Below are positions 14,212 through 26,757 of a stretch of DNA of 64,000 bases, in pieces (position 1 is the first letter of the stretch; each line of letters starts with the position of its first letter). Under the pieces are notes generated by a model. It was given only the letters and a program-made list of their open reading frames with translations, had not been told where the DNA came from and ran no database searches. The translations under genes and the position numbers were made by a program. The stretch is from Bradysia coprophila (lineage: Eukaryota; Arthropoda; Insecta; Diptera; Sciaridae): NCBI RefSeq assembly GCF_014529535.1, contig NW_023503555.1, positions 7,688,001 to 7,752,000 of the forward strand, read 5' to 3'.

Positions 14212-14844
14212 GTAAGTTCGAGCAACAAATTTTTTTTAGAAAATATTTTAGTTGAGATCATTTCTATCTTTCCCGTCTCCCCCTTCTTTTGCAAAATAAA
14301 ATATTTTCGGAATTTTTTTTCTTCTGGTATCAAAGTCCAGTCTCATTCAATTTATGTTTTGCAATGGCAATTGATAACATTATTACCGGTAATGTGTGGA
14401 GACAATGTTTGTTTTTTCGTCTCTCGAGTGTTTCCATTGATAAGATGGAACCAACAAAAAATATTTCTTATTTATGCATTGTTTGGTATTTCACCGGAAT
14501 TATTGTGGGGTTCCGCAATCTAATCAATTTTCGGTTTCGATATTTTGCCATTCACTCGACGACATTATTCAGCAAAGCAACATTTAATTGTAAGACAATT
14601 CGTCAGAATTTTGTTGAAAATATTCGCGAATTCGGAACATATCAACGTGTGACATACGCAATTCCATATGTTGTTAATAAACATAATCGAGTTCTTAGAT
14701 TCTTTTCCGAATATACATCGGAATTAACATTACGAAAGGTACTACATTTGTCGATGTAGGGACTTCCAATCATATTGTGTTTGTTCGTTATTTTGCAAAT
14801 CATTTGCGGAATCCGCAATTATTGAAATGGGTTCTTGATTAGAA

Positions 14845-15030
14845 GCGACTGGTCATCTGATATTCACAACGACGGCAAAAATTAGCGAAGGGTTCCGGTT
14901 AATGTTGTCTTTATATTGCAAATTTTTTTGTTAAATCTAATGAAGTACAAGATTTTCGATTAAGCAGATCAAGCATTATACGATTCCTTTATCGCAATAC
15001 GTTTGGCGTTTCTGAATTTCGTTACCTTTC
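14845..15030 (+). repeat. Family C dispersed repeat, copy 5
   Basis: Contains CATCTGATATTCACAACGAC and AATGAAGTACAAGATTTTC at family spacing. It lies within the presumed rib intron 1. Confidence 0.65.
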
Positions 15031-15479
15031 CTATCAGATTATGTCGCCGAACTAAGATTTCTGCAAGTTAATTATCGGCAATTTTGCCTTTCTTCTACAC
15101 AAATTGGTTTCAGTAAGATGGAATCCGAGTAAAATCATAGTTCCTCACAACAATGGATTTTTTGGCAAAAATTCCTTACCGCCCAAAATCTTTACCACTA
15201 ATTAACTATTTTCGAAGTGTATTCGATCTTCAAACAACCAATTACCCCAGTGATTTACAACTCGTTGCTTAATTAACTTTTACTTGGCACTTGTGGGACT
15301 ATCATAAACTGCATCAAAAATTCAGCACAAGAACCCTTTTTTGAGAGAGATAACACAACCAATCAAAATCAGAAACTAAATTAGAAAATGAACAAGCAAG
15401 AGAAATTAACAGAAACCACCGACAAAATCGAAAAACAAAAGAAAACTGAAACAGGACGATCGCCAAATGCGCGAAATAT

Positions 15480-15680
15480 TGTAAAATTCACTATTCATCT
15501 GTTATAGACAGCGACGAGATGAATCTTAATAAACAATACGTTCTGGCTTTTAACCGGTCTTATGTAGCATATTTTATGTTAAATTGGATAAAGTAGTAGA
15601 TTTTGCCTTAATCTGTTGTATCAATAGAAGTAATAGATTCATCGTCTGTGAAATATAACAGAATCTCTTTCTATCTCTCT
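15480..15680 (+). repeat. Family C dispersed repeat, copy 6
   Basis: Contains CATCTGTTATAGACAGCGAC, AAGTAGTAGATTTTG and AGAAGTAATAGATTC. It lies only about 450 bp after copy 5, in the same orientation. Confidence 0.65.
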
Positions 15681-17590
15681 TACATATTTTAAAAATTGCA
15701 AGCATCCAGTCTAGCCTCAAATATTTCTATTGCCCAATGCGAACATAATACGACATTCCAAAGCTTCCATTTCTACGAATCACTCTAATCGGCAAACGTT
15801 TATTTATTGGAGTTGATTTTCCGATTCGGCAGTTTTTCGACACTGTAATACCATTATTGCCAAATTGTAGAACCAGCTCGATAAAAACTAATCTACCAGT
15901 TTTTAGCAAGCAACGTTCCGAGATTATTATTTTTTCTCTAATCGCTGGCGTTGTCTTGTAAACGATTAAGCAAATTATTGTTGTAACAAATAAACAATTG
16001 ATCGATTTTTCTAAGAACGCAATGCTTACATCACGTCGTGGAAGTATAACTTATAGTCGAAATTGAAGCGCCGTCCATTTATTTTGGTAAACAAGTCGAG
16101 AATGATAAAAAATGTGTATTATGAATCAGCTAACACTCAGTGGTCATATGTGTGGGTTTACAAAGCTACGTGCAGGAAGATGCGTACACATTTTTCTTCA
16201 CAAAGCCTTGCTCCAATGAAAAGCCGTCATTCAATTAACTAGATTTAAAGCAATTGACCGGGTCATTTCTGTATAAAATTTACATTTTAATTGATATTTG
16301 GGATCTACTGTCTCTGATGGAGTTGGCAATAATTCCCAAAAATTTTTCTATTTAAATGTGCACCCTTCCCTTACCCATCTTTCATCTTACATCCCATATG
16401 CCAAAAAAACGTTCGTACAACATTCAAACTCAAAAATTTTCTTAATGGATTTCAGAAGCAACATAACTCTGAACTAGAGACGCACTAATGAGCAGTTGTT
16501 GTTCTGCCGCCATTTTTGAATTGCATTTTAACTTTTAGGGGAAACTTTTTTTTTCGGTATGAAAATGTATGTAGAAGACACATCCTTTCCAGTCGATATG
16601 CTAAAATTCGATTGAATCATTTCGATCGTAGAACACTTTTTTTCCTATTCCAATTTGCCGGCATTTCAAAATAGATATAAAATGAGCACCCGAACTTTTC
16701 GCAACGAGACACGACCCTCCTTTTATATATTTTTATAAAAATCGTACCCCATGCCAAACTACCGTGTTTGAAAAAGTGAGTCGCATTTTTATTCTGGGTT
16801 TTCATTTGTTTTTTTTATGAATCTACCCTTGCACCACAAACGTAAATTTGGCATGTAACGTTTTTTTTGGAGGGTAAAATTATTACTTTTTTCTAGAGTC
16901 ACCAGTCAAAATGAAACCACTCCCTTAGTAACAATGTATTGATTTTCACATGATCAATGTGCAACAGAATTTCCGCGTTATAATTTCGTTCAATTATACA
17001 ATTCTCGTCAATGTAGCCGGCTGAAATTTGATTCCGGTAAATGAGAATTGAATTTTAACCGTTTGATTTAACTGCCACGATGAACCTATGAATTTGTTGT
17101 GGTAGGTCTGTCGTGTTGTTCATTTGAACTGCTTTCTTTCAATGATACGAAGCACAGAGATTAGCACATGATACTCTTCGGATCTAGTGTGTTGTGTAAC
17201 CTAGAGCGCATATTATTCAATGGACCGATCGATACTAATTCGAAGTACTAGCTCATACTCATTAAATCGTTAAAGAAAACGAACGTAAATTTCAACTGTC
17301 TGTCTAGACTCTAGCGCCCCTTGAGTTTAACTTAGATAAGACTCTTATCATAAGAGATGAGAAGCCTGTAATCATTGTTGTAATTAGAGTTAAAATTTTA
17401 ACATTTTTAGATCGTATATAAGACCAGGATCGTTAGTGACTTTCAATTTTATCTTTTTTCACTTGCTTTCTCTCTGTCTTTGCGGGGACTATTTTTGTGA
17501 AAACATTTCTCTTCTTTTCTCAAGTTTTACTAAATTTTCTCAGTAATTTTCGTTTCAATCAAACTAAATTGAGACGAGATAAGAACATTA
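15681..17590. other. Presumed rib intron, nothing recognised
   Basis: AT-rich sequence with no long ORF, RNA gene or repeat that I could recognise. Confidence 0.4.
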
Positions 17591-17599
17591 TTGAAGAAT

Positions 17600-17790
17600 C
17601 AACACGTAAGCACAAACGGCAGGCGTGTCGAATCTGTTACTTCATTTATTTAAATATTTTCTTAAATTTTGATAACAAAAATCTGGTACTTCATTTGTTT
17701 GAACATACATTTTGCAATAGTTAAGAGGACACTACATCAGAACTAATTGTTCATTTTCTTCGCCGTTGTGGATAACAGATGCAGTTTTTG
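17600..17790 (-). repeat. Family C dispersed repeat, copy 7
   Basis: Reverse orientation: AATCTGTTACTTCATTTAT, then TGGTACTTCATTTG, then GATAACAGATG. Confidence 0.65.
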
Positions 17791-17799
17791 AACGTGATG

Positions 17800-20750
17800 T
17801 GTTTGAACGTGATTCGACGTTAGGACGATAGGACGTTATAATATTTGGTCTAACGAGATAAGTAGTTTCTCACTTTTACAGAAAAGATCAAAACAAAAAT
17901 GGTCTCGCAATCCGAAGCAACGAGTTACGAATTGCTGATGATGAGTTTAGCATACGTCCACTGTTTGCCACAGTTTTTTTCTGATTGGTTCCCTACAATA
18001 TCCACTGCATGTTCGGAATCTTGAATTGTTTGCATGAAAAAGAAATTTAATTTCTTTTTATCTTCAAGCCAACCCCCGCACGTTCATGTTCATAAATCCG
18101 TGATTTTTTTTTCAAAGCCACCACCGGAGATCAATAGCCCAAGTGGTATTTAACCGATGCCACATTCATTTTTATGAGAAATTCTTTGTTTTATTTACAT
18201 TTTTGCTTACTTTTCTGATGACCGACGAACAACTTTCAACGCTCGCCGAACGAAAACATTGCATTTTTTTATGAATAATTATAAAACAAAAAAAAACATA
18301 TCGTGTCGGGGGTGGATGGGCGTGAGGTGGTTAAAACATCTAAAGTAGAAAAAAATGGTTTCGTGCTAATTAACTCGGTTCTATGAATTATATTGATTCG
18401 GTAAAAATACGTACAAAGCGAAAAATTCTTCATAATTCTCTCTCGTGGCTTTTTTTTGTGTGTGCCATTTTTTGCCGTGCTTCATTATAAATCAGCGATA
18501 ATCTGCTTTCGTTATGCTATGTACAATAGGAAAATAAAAGAAAAATCGTAATTCAGCAAAGATTCACGTACATACAGGTAGTAAGTCCCGAAATAATCGC
18601 ACACAAAAAACTTTCTATTTCTATGATCAAGTGGCGAATTAGAAACTATATATACACCAACACCCGACCAACATTATAAACGACTTTTCTTTCCGAATAT
18701 ACACCCAAACCGTTCTGATCGAAATATAACATCGAGTATAACAAAAGAATTGTACGCACATTTTTCATTGAAGAACCTGCACCACACATTGTTAGATTTG
18801 GTTCACCGTACCCCCCATTTATTGCAACAAAATTTTTTTTTTTATTTTTGTAACCGACACAAAGTTGACTTTCAATTTGACTGGTTTTACGTTTTTTTTC
18901 TTCTTCTGAACTTCTCGTCATTGTTTGCCTATTTATTGCACCCTCGCACAATCAAAAAAAATTGCTCTTTTCGTTTGCATTCATTTTTCGGTTCCACTGT
19001 GCGTCCGACCTTCTGGTTGCCATCGACAGGAAGTTTGCTTTGCGAGAGAGAGAGAGAAATTATAAAACCTTATAATATGGCGAAAAGAATCGTCGAAGCG
19101 AAAAATTATTATCATAGAGACAGATTGTTAATGCCGGTGGAAAAAACTAGGAACGAAAAAAATGGGAAAAAATTTATTTCGATGAGTGAATAGACGAACC
19201 TTATAAAAATGATTACAGCCAAACCAAACACGAAATTTAAATTTTATCAGACGATGCATGTCATGCAAATATAATTTTCTGTTCTCACACTTAGCATAAC
19301 ATTAAAATTGATTGTTGTGCGTTGAAAATATATTTTTTTATTATTTCTATTCACAAATGGAAAGATGCCACCATATATTTGCATATTATTGTGTATCATA
19401 TCCCTTTTTTTAATAGCATCACCCATCTCGTCCTCTATAAATATTGTGAGATAAATTCACGTTCCCATATCGATGTTCCCTCGCTTAAAATATGCAAACA
19501 ACAACACAGAAAAAATCGTACAATTCGAAAGCCCAAAGAAAATCAATCCTTTTTCTTCCAACCAATTCTTCGATATATTTATAAGGAAAAATTTGCATAA
19601 GGTCTCCTCAATTCTGTGCTCGGTAAATTCAAATGCAAATTGTCCTTCAATCCCCATTAATCAATAATGCAAAGATTAATGTTTAATAGATCGCCTTGAA
19701 ATGTAGGTAAATTGCATTCGATTACGGCGTGTGTATGCCTGCTGCATGTGTGCATATATTTATATATATAGAACCGTGCAGGTAACAGTGTTCATTAATT
19801 TATATCCCAGTAATGTTGTTAAATTGTTAAAACGAAAATGGATGTTACTCAGTCCGTTTCGTTGTAAGTGGAGAGCTTGATGGGCCCTATATAATGCCAT
19901 ATAAATTGCATGTCCCCGATGTCGATGTGCATGTACACACGTTCGGTGGGTGCATATATAGCACACATGCCACCAATCGATTTGTTAATAAATAATAAAA
20001 ATATTTAGAAAATGTCGATCCGTTTGCAGCAATTGGCAAACAGCAAAAAAGTTTATTTTTCGACTCTTCTGTCTTTCTCTCTCTCACTCACTCTCTTTCG
20101 TACGAAAATTTATTAAATATTTACGGGTGCTGTTACCGTTTCTAAACCACCCATTTCGATATGCAATTATTTATTACATTTTCTGTTCCCATTTTCCTCT
20201 ATATTGACACAGAGTGTAAAAAGTTAGTTGACTTACTTGAGGGCTATACTGCATAAATGGATGGTATATGCAAGCAGCCAGCCAACCGGCCGAAGCAATC
20301 AAATGTTAATTAAATTACATTCATTAAATAATTGAACTATGTAACTGACGACGGACGTCGGTATAGCTAATAATTTCAATAAAAAATGTTTTGTTTTCTG
20401 TTGTCTTCCGTACAATTGTTGATATATTCGTACAACAGTCGATTCGAAATTCCAATAAAATATTTACCGATTTGTGTCCCCAGTGTGCACACGTGCAATC
20501 ATCGGAAAGTTTAACAAAATTACACGTTTTTACATTTCCGGTTTTTCTGATTTTTTATGGATTAAAAATGAAAAAATGAAAAACCGATGAGAAAAGTTGA
20601 CATTTTTCCAAACTAAAATATTGATCAAATAAATGGAATACTTACAGCATTGTAATGGAACGTTTCAATCAGACTTCTATTCCCCAAACATCGGCATTTT
20701 CCAATTGCATCAGGGGACAACATTCACAGAATAAATAAGTTTACACAACA
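17800..20750. other. Presumed rib intron, nothing recognised
   Basis: AT-rich with homopolymer and (GA)n/(TC)n patches (for example near 19044-19056 and 20075-20095). The longest ORF (18750-19193) is a low-complexity Phe/Arg-rich frame without splice context and is not called. Confidence 0.4.
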
Positions 20751-20799
20751 CGTGTGCGGTCAGTTGGATTTTTTTTGTTGATTTTTATGTCTAACATTT

Positions 20800-20990
20800 T
20801 AGAAACAGCAAGCGTATCGCTCTAAAATTGTCAAATCTGTTACTTCATCTGTTTAAAGTATGTATCGCCCAGGTTTAACATAAAATCTTGTACTTCATTT
20901 GTTCAACTCTCAATTTTGCTTTATAAGGCCAGATCGTACATCATCGCTTATTCTAGTCGCTGCTGTTGATAACAGATGATTATCAGTAAC
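20800..20990 (-). repeat. Family C dispersed repeat, copy 8
   Basis: Reverse orientation: AATCTGTTACTTCATCTG, AATCTTGTACTTCATTTG and GATAACAGATGATTATC in order. Confidence 0.65.
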
Positions 20991-21742
20991 GCTTCATTCG
21001 CTTGTTCTCTTGCTTAAACAGTCGCCAACTGTCATTAGTTGATTTGGTAATTTAAGCAAAATATGTTTGTGCTAATTCATTTAGATCCCATGAATGTTTA
21101 TGAGTCTTTATTCCTCCGTAAACAATTTCATATTTCCGTGTACTGCAAACACTGAGAAATCTACAAATGGAATTCCAGGAATCTCTATCGAATTTAGCAA
21201 AGTTAGTTAAACTACGAAACATTTCATTGGAATTCACTACAGTACACTTTTATCAGTGTGTTGTGATGAATTTGTACTGTTTGTTACACAACTGCGATTG
21301 AAAAGCGAACCAGACATTTCATAGAACTAGTAGGAGTTGCTAACAATCAGAAAATGAGTTTCAATTCGAAAATTTAATTTTTAAGAGAACAGCAAAGATG
21401 TTTCCTACCGATGACATTGCTTTAAACTCAACACAACAAATTACGCAATACAGAGCCAACCACCTGTTACATTCTTACATACTCTTCGATATCACAATCA
21501 TATAATATGGTCGGTCGTGGGCACGAAAAACATAAAACAAAATTTTCTTTGCATCGCTCATTAAATTTTCTTTCTTTTTGCTTTTTTGTTTGAACAAGGG
21601 ACCATTCAAAAATGATGTGCTTTCGCATGGAGAGAGAGGTGAAGTCGAACGTTGCACGCTAAGTGCTAAGTATAAGTTGGGGGGAGTGAAAAGTTAGAAT
21701 GTGTGGGATGTCACAATGAATAACCCCCAATACTATCCACAT

Positions 21743-21956
21743 GGACTATTTTTCAGAAAACATTTTCAAAAATTTTCCAAAATTTTCTTTTTTAAAATTA
21801 AGGAAAATGTGGTAAGAATTTGGAAAATGTGGGAAAATCTATTGAAATTTAGGAAATCTAGTCAAATGTAGGAAAATATGGAAAAACCTACAAAAATTTT
21901 GGAAAATCTAGGAAAGTTATGAAAGTTATGGAAAATGTTTTCTCCAAAAATAGTCC
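21743..21956. mobile_element. Family J AT-rich inverted-repeat element
   Basis: The left end GGACTATTTTTCAGAAAACA mirrors the right end TGTTTTCTCCAAAAATAGTCC. The interior is a degenerate run of GGAAAAT-type motifs. Similar TIR-bounded AT-rich elements occur at about 26.64, 29.94 and 56.06 kb. Confidence 0.55.
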
Positions 21957-23275
21957 CTGACTATCACCCCACTGAAAATTTTACTCAGAAATTAGCATCG
22001 ATCCCATAATTGAATTTCAAATAAACGAAACGTGTTAGAGCGAACAGTGTATTATGACGGTTACTCTACTACATAAATCCATCCAATAGTGGACTGAACT
22101 ATCGGAAAAACAAAAACTTTGCATAATTGAGGTGGCAAATAGTAAAAGAGAGTGAAAGAAAAAAAAAACCTTAAATTTTCCTTCAGCCGTTGGTATATTT
22201 TGCGATTTAATAAGCACATGGTTGCGTGGCTTAATGCAGTGTTTGTATATGCGTGACCCATGATCCCATTCTTTTTATTTAAAACGAAAAAAAAATTGAG
22301 GAGAAATAAAGTGAAATATTAAAAAAAAATTGTTGTTTGGTCAAGAATAATAATTATTATACCGATCCCAGGTCTCTGTGTGTGCGCGCTTATAGAACTC
22401 TATATTATGAAACATGGTTATGAGCTGATGGTTGAATGTAGATATAAATTAAAAATTGAATCGTTGTGGTTGTAATGTTCTAACATATTTCGCAAACACA
22501 TTACAAGCCATGCCATTTCATTATTTAATCATATCCAAATTCAACCAACAACCGTGGAGTGACATTAAAACGTTTCATGTCTCTATTATCGTTGCACGAC
22601 CGCCGTGTATTTATATCCATCCATCATGAATTCTTTTGCATTATTGCGTCCAGGTATACGGAGGGGTATGATACAGAAATGTTTAAAAAATTTATTGAAC
22701 GAAATTGTCTCCACTTATATGGGCAGCATTATAATGGTTACGTCTAATCGATGAGTATGTATCGGTTTCCTTAAATTCCTGTCTGTTCGGCGTTCTGGTT
22801 GATTATTTATTTAGAAAACCACAACCGTTTTGTTTGGAAGGAGTGCATTGAGTTTAACATTTTGTTTTCGATGTATATGAGGTCCGGGCTCTGCAGGATT
22901 TTATTAGCTAATCAAGAGACTTGAGCAGGACAAAATTTCAACAAATTTTCCAAATTTTCAGGAATTCAGAAAAATTTCAATAATTTTCAGTAAATTCCAT
23001 TAGTTTTCAGTAAATTCTAAGAATTTTTAGAAATTTCCAAGAATTTTCTGGAATTTTTAGAATTTCTAGATTTTCCAAGAACTTTAAGAAACTTCAAGAA
23101 TTTTCTTGAATTTTCATAAATTCGCGAAGATAGGCTTAAGTAATAAAGCAATTTTCAACTAAAATACACTCCCCGATCATTACCCACCCGACTTACCTTT
23201 AATACTAATGGCCTCATTTCATTGTCTTTCCAGCTTATTAACGACACACAACAACGAAAAAACAAACGACACAAA

Positions 23276-25222
23276 ATGGGTGGACCTGAAGGACAAACAT
23301 ATTGCCTACGATGGAACAACCACAAATCGAATTTGGTCGAAATATTGGACGTGCTAATTCAAAAAGAATGTTACGTCGACTGTACCATCTATGTGGACGG
23401 TGGCGAACAGTTCAAAGCCCATCGAGTGGTACTCGCAGCTAATTCACCATATTTTCAATCGATCCTGCAGGACGTTCCAATGGATCACTGCAGCATTTTA
23501 GTTCCTGGCGTGCAGCCATTTGAAATGCGTGCGCTCATCGAATACATGTACACCGGCGAGGTGAATGTCACTCAATCGCAAATACCTCGGATAATGACAA
23601 TCGCTAAACAGTTAGAGGTCAAAGGACTGTACGACATGACCGATCTGAAAGATAAATTCGATAAAATGGACGACACAGAACACTATCCACACAACAATCA
23701 TAAACATAACGATTTACAGTCATCACCGATCATATCAACGTCAACAAATATAGCGACCGCTCAAAGCAGTAGCTCATCACCGCCATATAACTATAAGCCA
23801 TATTCGAATCTATTTTCCCCGAGTTCAGTTCCAATGATCAAAAACGATCGTTCACATCCGTGGTCAATGTCGTCACATCTGACGTCCGGCCTCCATCCAC
23901 CACCGCATTTACAAAACGCAGCTGTCGCAATGCTAAGTTCCGTTTACGAATCCGGTTCGGATATGAATCCGTTGAAAAGGAAAAAACTTCAGTCGATCTC
24001 CAGCATGCTCATGTCCAACGATACGCCGATATTGCGAAACGTTTTAGCTCAACCGAACGTAGCCGATTCATCACAGTCTGTGCCATTGGTCGGTCCACCA
24101 AGTAACAATGAAAGAAGTGGCAGGCAGAGCACACATTCAAATGGAACGGATCATTCAGATAAGGTAAGTGATAGCAAGCAATCCCGTGGTTGTTATCAGG
24201 TCGACTAACATTTGACCAATTTTTCTTATGATCAGCAGAAACACAAATACGATGACCATCCCCACTCGCCGTACACAGACAAATCTTTCGAAGAAGACAA
24301 CATGGAAACTCAGAATGAATCACGAATTGCGCCCTACATCCCACAACAAAAGCCCGAATGGAAACGCTACAAACAGTACACAAGGGGTGATATTCTTGCT
24401 GCCATAGAATGCGTCAAAAATGGAATGAGTGCGCTACAAGCGTCTCGCAAATACGGTGTGCCATCGCGAACACTCTACGACAAAGTCAAAAAATTGGGCA
24501 TCACAACTGGCCGGCCAATGAATCGTACAATGAAGCGAAGTAACAGCAACGGCAGTAGCCCATCGGCACCATTTCCATACGGCCTGAGCGGTTGTGGCAC
24601 GAGTAGTCCATATTCGGTAAATGACAACCACCAGAACTATTCGCATGGTCACAATCAGTCTCAATCGAATCTGCATAATGATTCCGGCGACAGAGACATT
24701 GAATCGTGTGAACGTGACCATCACATTCCACCATCCCATCCAGCCGCAGCTCTGTTAGACGCTACATTTTTACAACAGGCCATGGAACGTGGCGGTGATA
24801 TTGCCGGTCGTGAAGCTTTACATGCGATGGCTCTCGCAGCGGCTGCACACGCAGCTGTTAACGGCATATCGACGAGTCCGGGTACACACGGTACAGCACG
24901 ATCGCCGAGTCCAAGCATGTTAATGAAATACATGCGCGTGTCCAGTCCCAATAATCCAAACAATCCGATCAATGTGGAACAGAGGGAACAGCGGGAGCAA
25001 CGAGAGCAGCACGAGGACCGTGAACTACGCGACAACAATCAACATCGTTCGACACCCGACGACGATGAGGTTGAAGACTTGTCGATAGCGAAAAAGGAGA
25101 AAGAAAATAGTGTACCGCAACAGTATGGTGTTATTGTGCCGCCGATGACAAAGGTGACACCGCACCATAATGTCGATTTGATTAAGCGGGAAACAATAGC
25201 TGATGACGATCCTCACAATTAG
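23276..25222 (+). CDS. rib: Ribbon-like BTB/pipsqueak transcription factor
   Basis: Two coding exons, 23276-24163 and 24236 (or 24239)-25222, join in phase 0 across a 72/75-nt intron (donor AAG|GTAAGT). The product is 623-624 aa, close to the roughly 660 aa I recall for Drosophila Ribbon. The BTB/POZ domain spans about residues 5-120 (YCLRWNNHKSNL start, then FKAHRVVLAANSPYF). A single pipsqueak helix-turn-helix lies at about 337-392 (RYKQYTRGDILAAIE, SRKYGVPSRTLYDKVKK). Further features are a basic KRKK patch, an Ala-rich stretch and a VEDLSI motif resembling CtBP-binding PxDLS. The start is placed at the Met just before GGPEGQ, as is usual in this family. The exon opens at 23234 after a TTCCAG acceptor, so a 5' UTR exon lies upstream. 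Family knowledge: a nuclear DNA-binding factor for tubular-organ morphogenesis. bab or jim lovell are less likely from the BTB sequence. Confidence 0.85.
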
Positions 25223-26234
25223 GTAAAATGAATTGTTTTTTTGTTCTTTTGAATCATTTTGTTTCCTTGAATTCTTTATGAAGAAGAAAAATTTTAAAAT
25301 GCGTTGATGATGTGACCATATCATCGGTAAAAATATACCTCGTACTACACACAAGTTATGATTGATAACAAAGTTTTTTTTTAAATATATTTTTTAAAGT
25401 GATGGATCACGTTGAATTGAGTAGCTCAAAAACGGAAAAGAATTTTAAATTTCTTGAAGAATATGTCCCAATATGTTAGCTCAAAAAAAAAATTGTGAAA
25501 AAAAAACTTGGAAAACAAAAAACGTTAAAAATGTAGAACATTAACCCACGAGTGCAATAACGAATGAACATTTTTCGTTCGATTTTCAATTAAAAAAAAA
25601 ACAAAAAATATTTTTGTGGATCCAATCGAGATCGTGTTGATAATTATTAAAAATAAAATTGAACTTCACGCCCGTTCTATAATTATTTTCTTATTTTAGA
25701 AATAAACCAACAAAGTGAGTGAATAGATTCGAACAGCAAACACCATGATTTTTTTTTGTTTAATCCTAATGATTCAGGGTGATTTTACTGTCCTTCTTTA
25801 TATAAAATATTCAAATTCATTGATTACAATCTAATATATTTCACAGATTTTTTTTTTTTTGATTAATTGTAATATTGAGTCTATGTATACACAGTTGAGT
25901 AATGGAGCAAGTATAGCTCTGCATACAGTGATTTGCTTCAATAACAAACAAAAATGTTCATAGCGAACAATGGTGAGGTAAGATAGACTTTACCTACCGT
26001 TGTCGCATGAATTTTTTTTTTGAATTTTCTTAAAAGTTTTTTTTTTGGAATTTCGTTGAATCAAACAACAATTTGTCAAACATTTTTCGTCTTAGTTAAT
26101 TTCCTTGGTCTTTTTCTTCTTTTGAAATACTAAAAAAAATGATTTTCTGCTTCCACCTTTCGTAACACAGTTTTGCAGAGAACTCTTGTGATTCCATTGC
26201 TTTCAATGAACCTTTGGAGATCTGCAATGTACCA

Positions 26235-26390
26235 GATTTAGTTATGAAATCTGATACTTCGTTTGTTAAAACAATTTGCAAGAAAATCTTTTCCTTCAAC
26301 TTTTTCGACATTAACTACCAATAACTAAGAGAACACTAACCAAATCTCATTGCTTTGTTTTGGTCGTCGTTGATAGCAGATGACTAACTG
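26235..26390 (-). repeat. Family C dispersed repeat, copy 9
   Basis: Reverse orientation: AATCTGATACTTCGTTTG, AATCTTTTCCTTC and GTCGTCGTTGATAGCAGATG. Confidence 0.6.
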
Positions 26391-26642
26391 TTAAGTTTTT
26401 GTTAATTTATGGAGTACCTCACTTGTAGGGTTGAACCTTTTTCTGCAAATTGAATAAATTCAGAAAGTGTTCTGGAAACAGGTGTTTTTTCAACTGACCT
26501 TGACCGTTGTAGAGAAGGTCACCTATTCAGGTACCATTGTAGTGAATACGCTTTCCCAAATTTTCTTTAATTTTCCTTAATTTTCCCCAAAAAAGTGTGA
26601 AAAAATATTTTCTTAAAAGTACCCTGCCGACCCTTTGTCAGA

Positions 26643-26757
26643 GAGTCTATTTTCGAGAAACTATTTTCTTGAAATTTCTCGATTTTCTCAGATTTTTAAA
26701 AAAATGATTTTGAAATTTCGAGTAAATTCAAAAAAATGTTTTCTCGAAAATAGACTT
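26643..26757. mobile_element. Family J inverted-repeat element, short copy
   Basis: AGTCTATTTTCGAGAAAC on the left mirrors GTTTTCTCGAAAATAGACT on the right, around an AT-rich core. Confidence 0.5.

Noticed and set aside
18750..19193. 147-codon ORF
   Set aside because: Low-complexity Phe/Arg/Lys frame from T- and GA-rich DNA, no splice context or domain.
23276..25222. bric-a-brac, jim lovell or pipsqueak identity for the BTB-psq gene
   Set aside because: The BTB sequence (GGPxGQTYCLRWNNHKSNLVEILD) and single psq domain resemble ribbon from memory; bab BTB starts differently and pipsqueak has four psq repeats.
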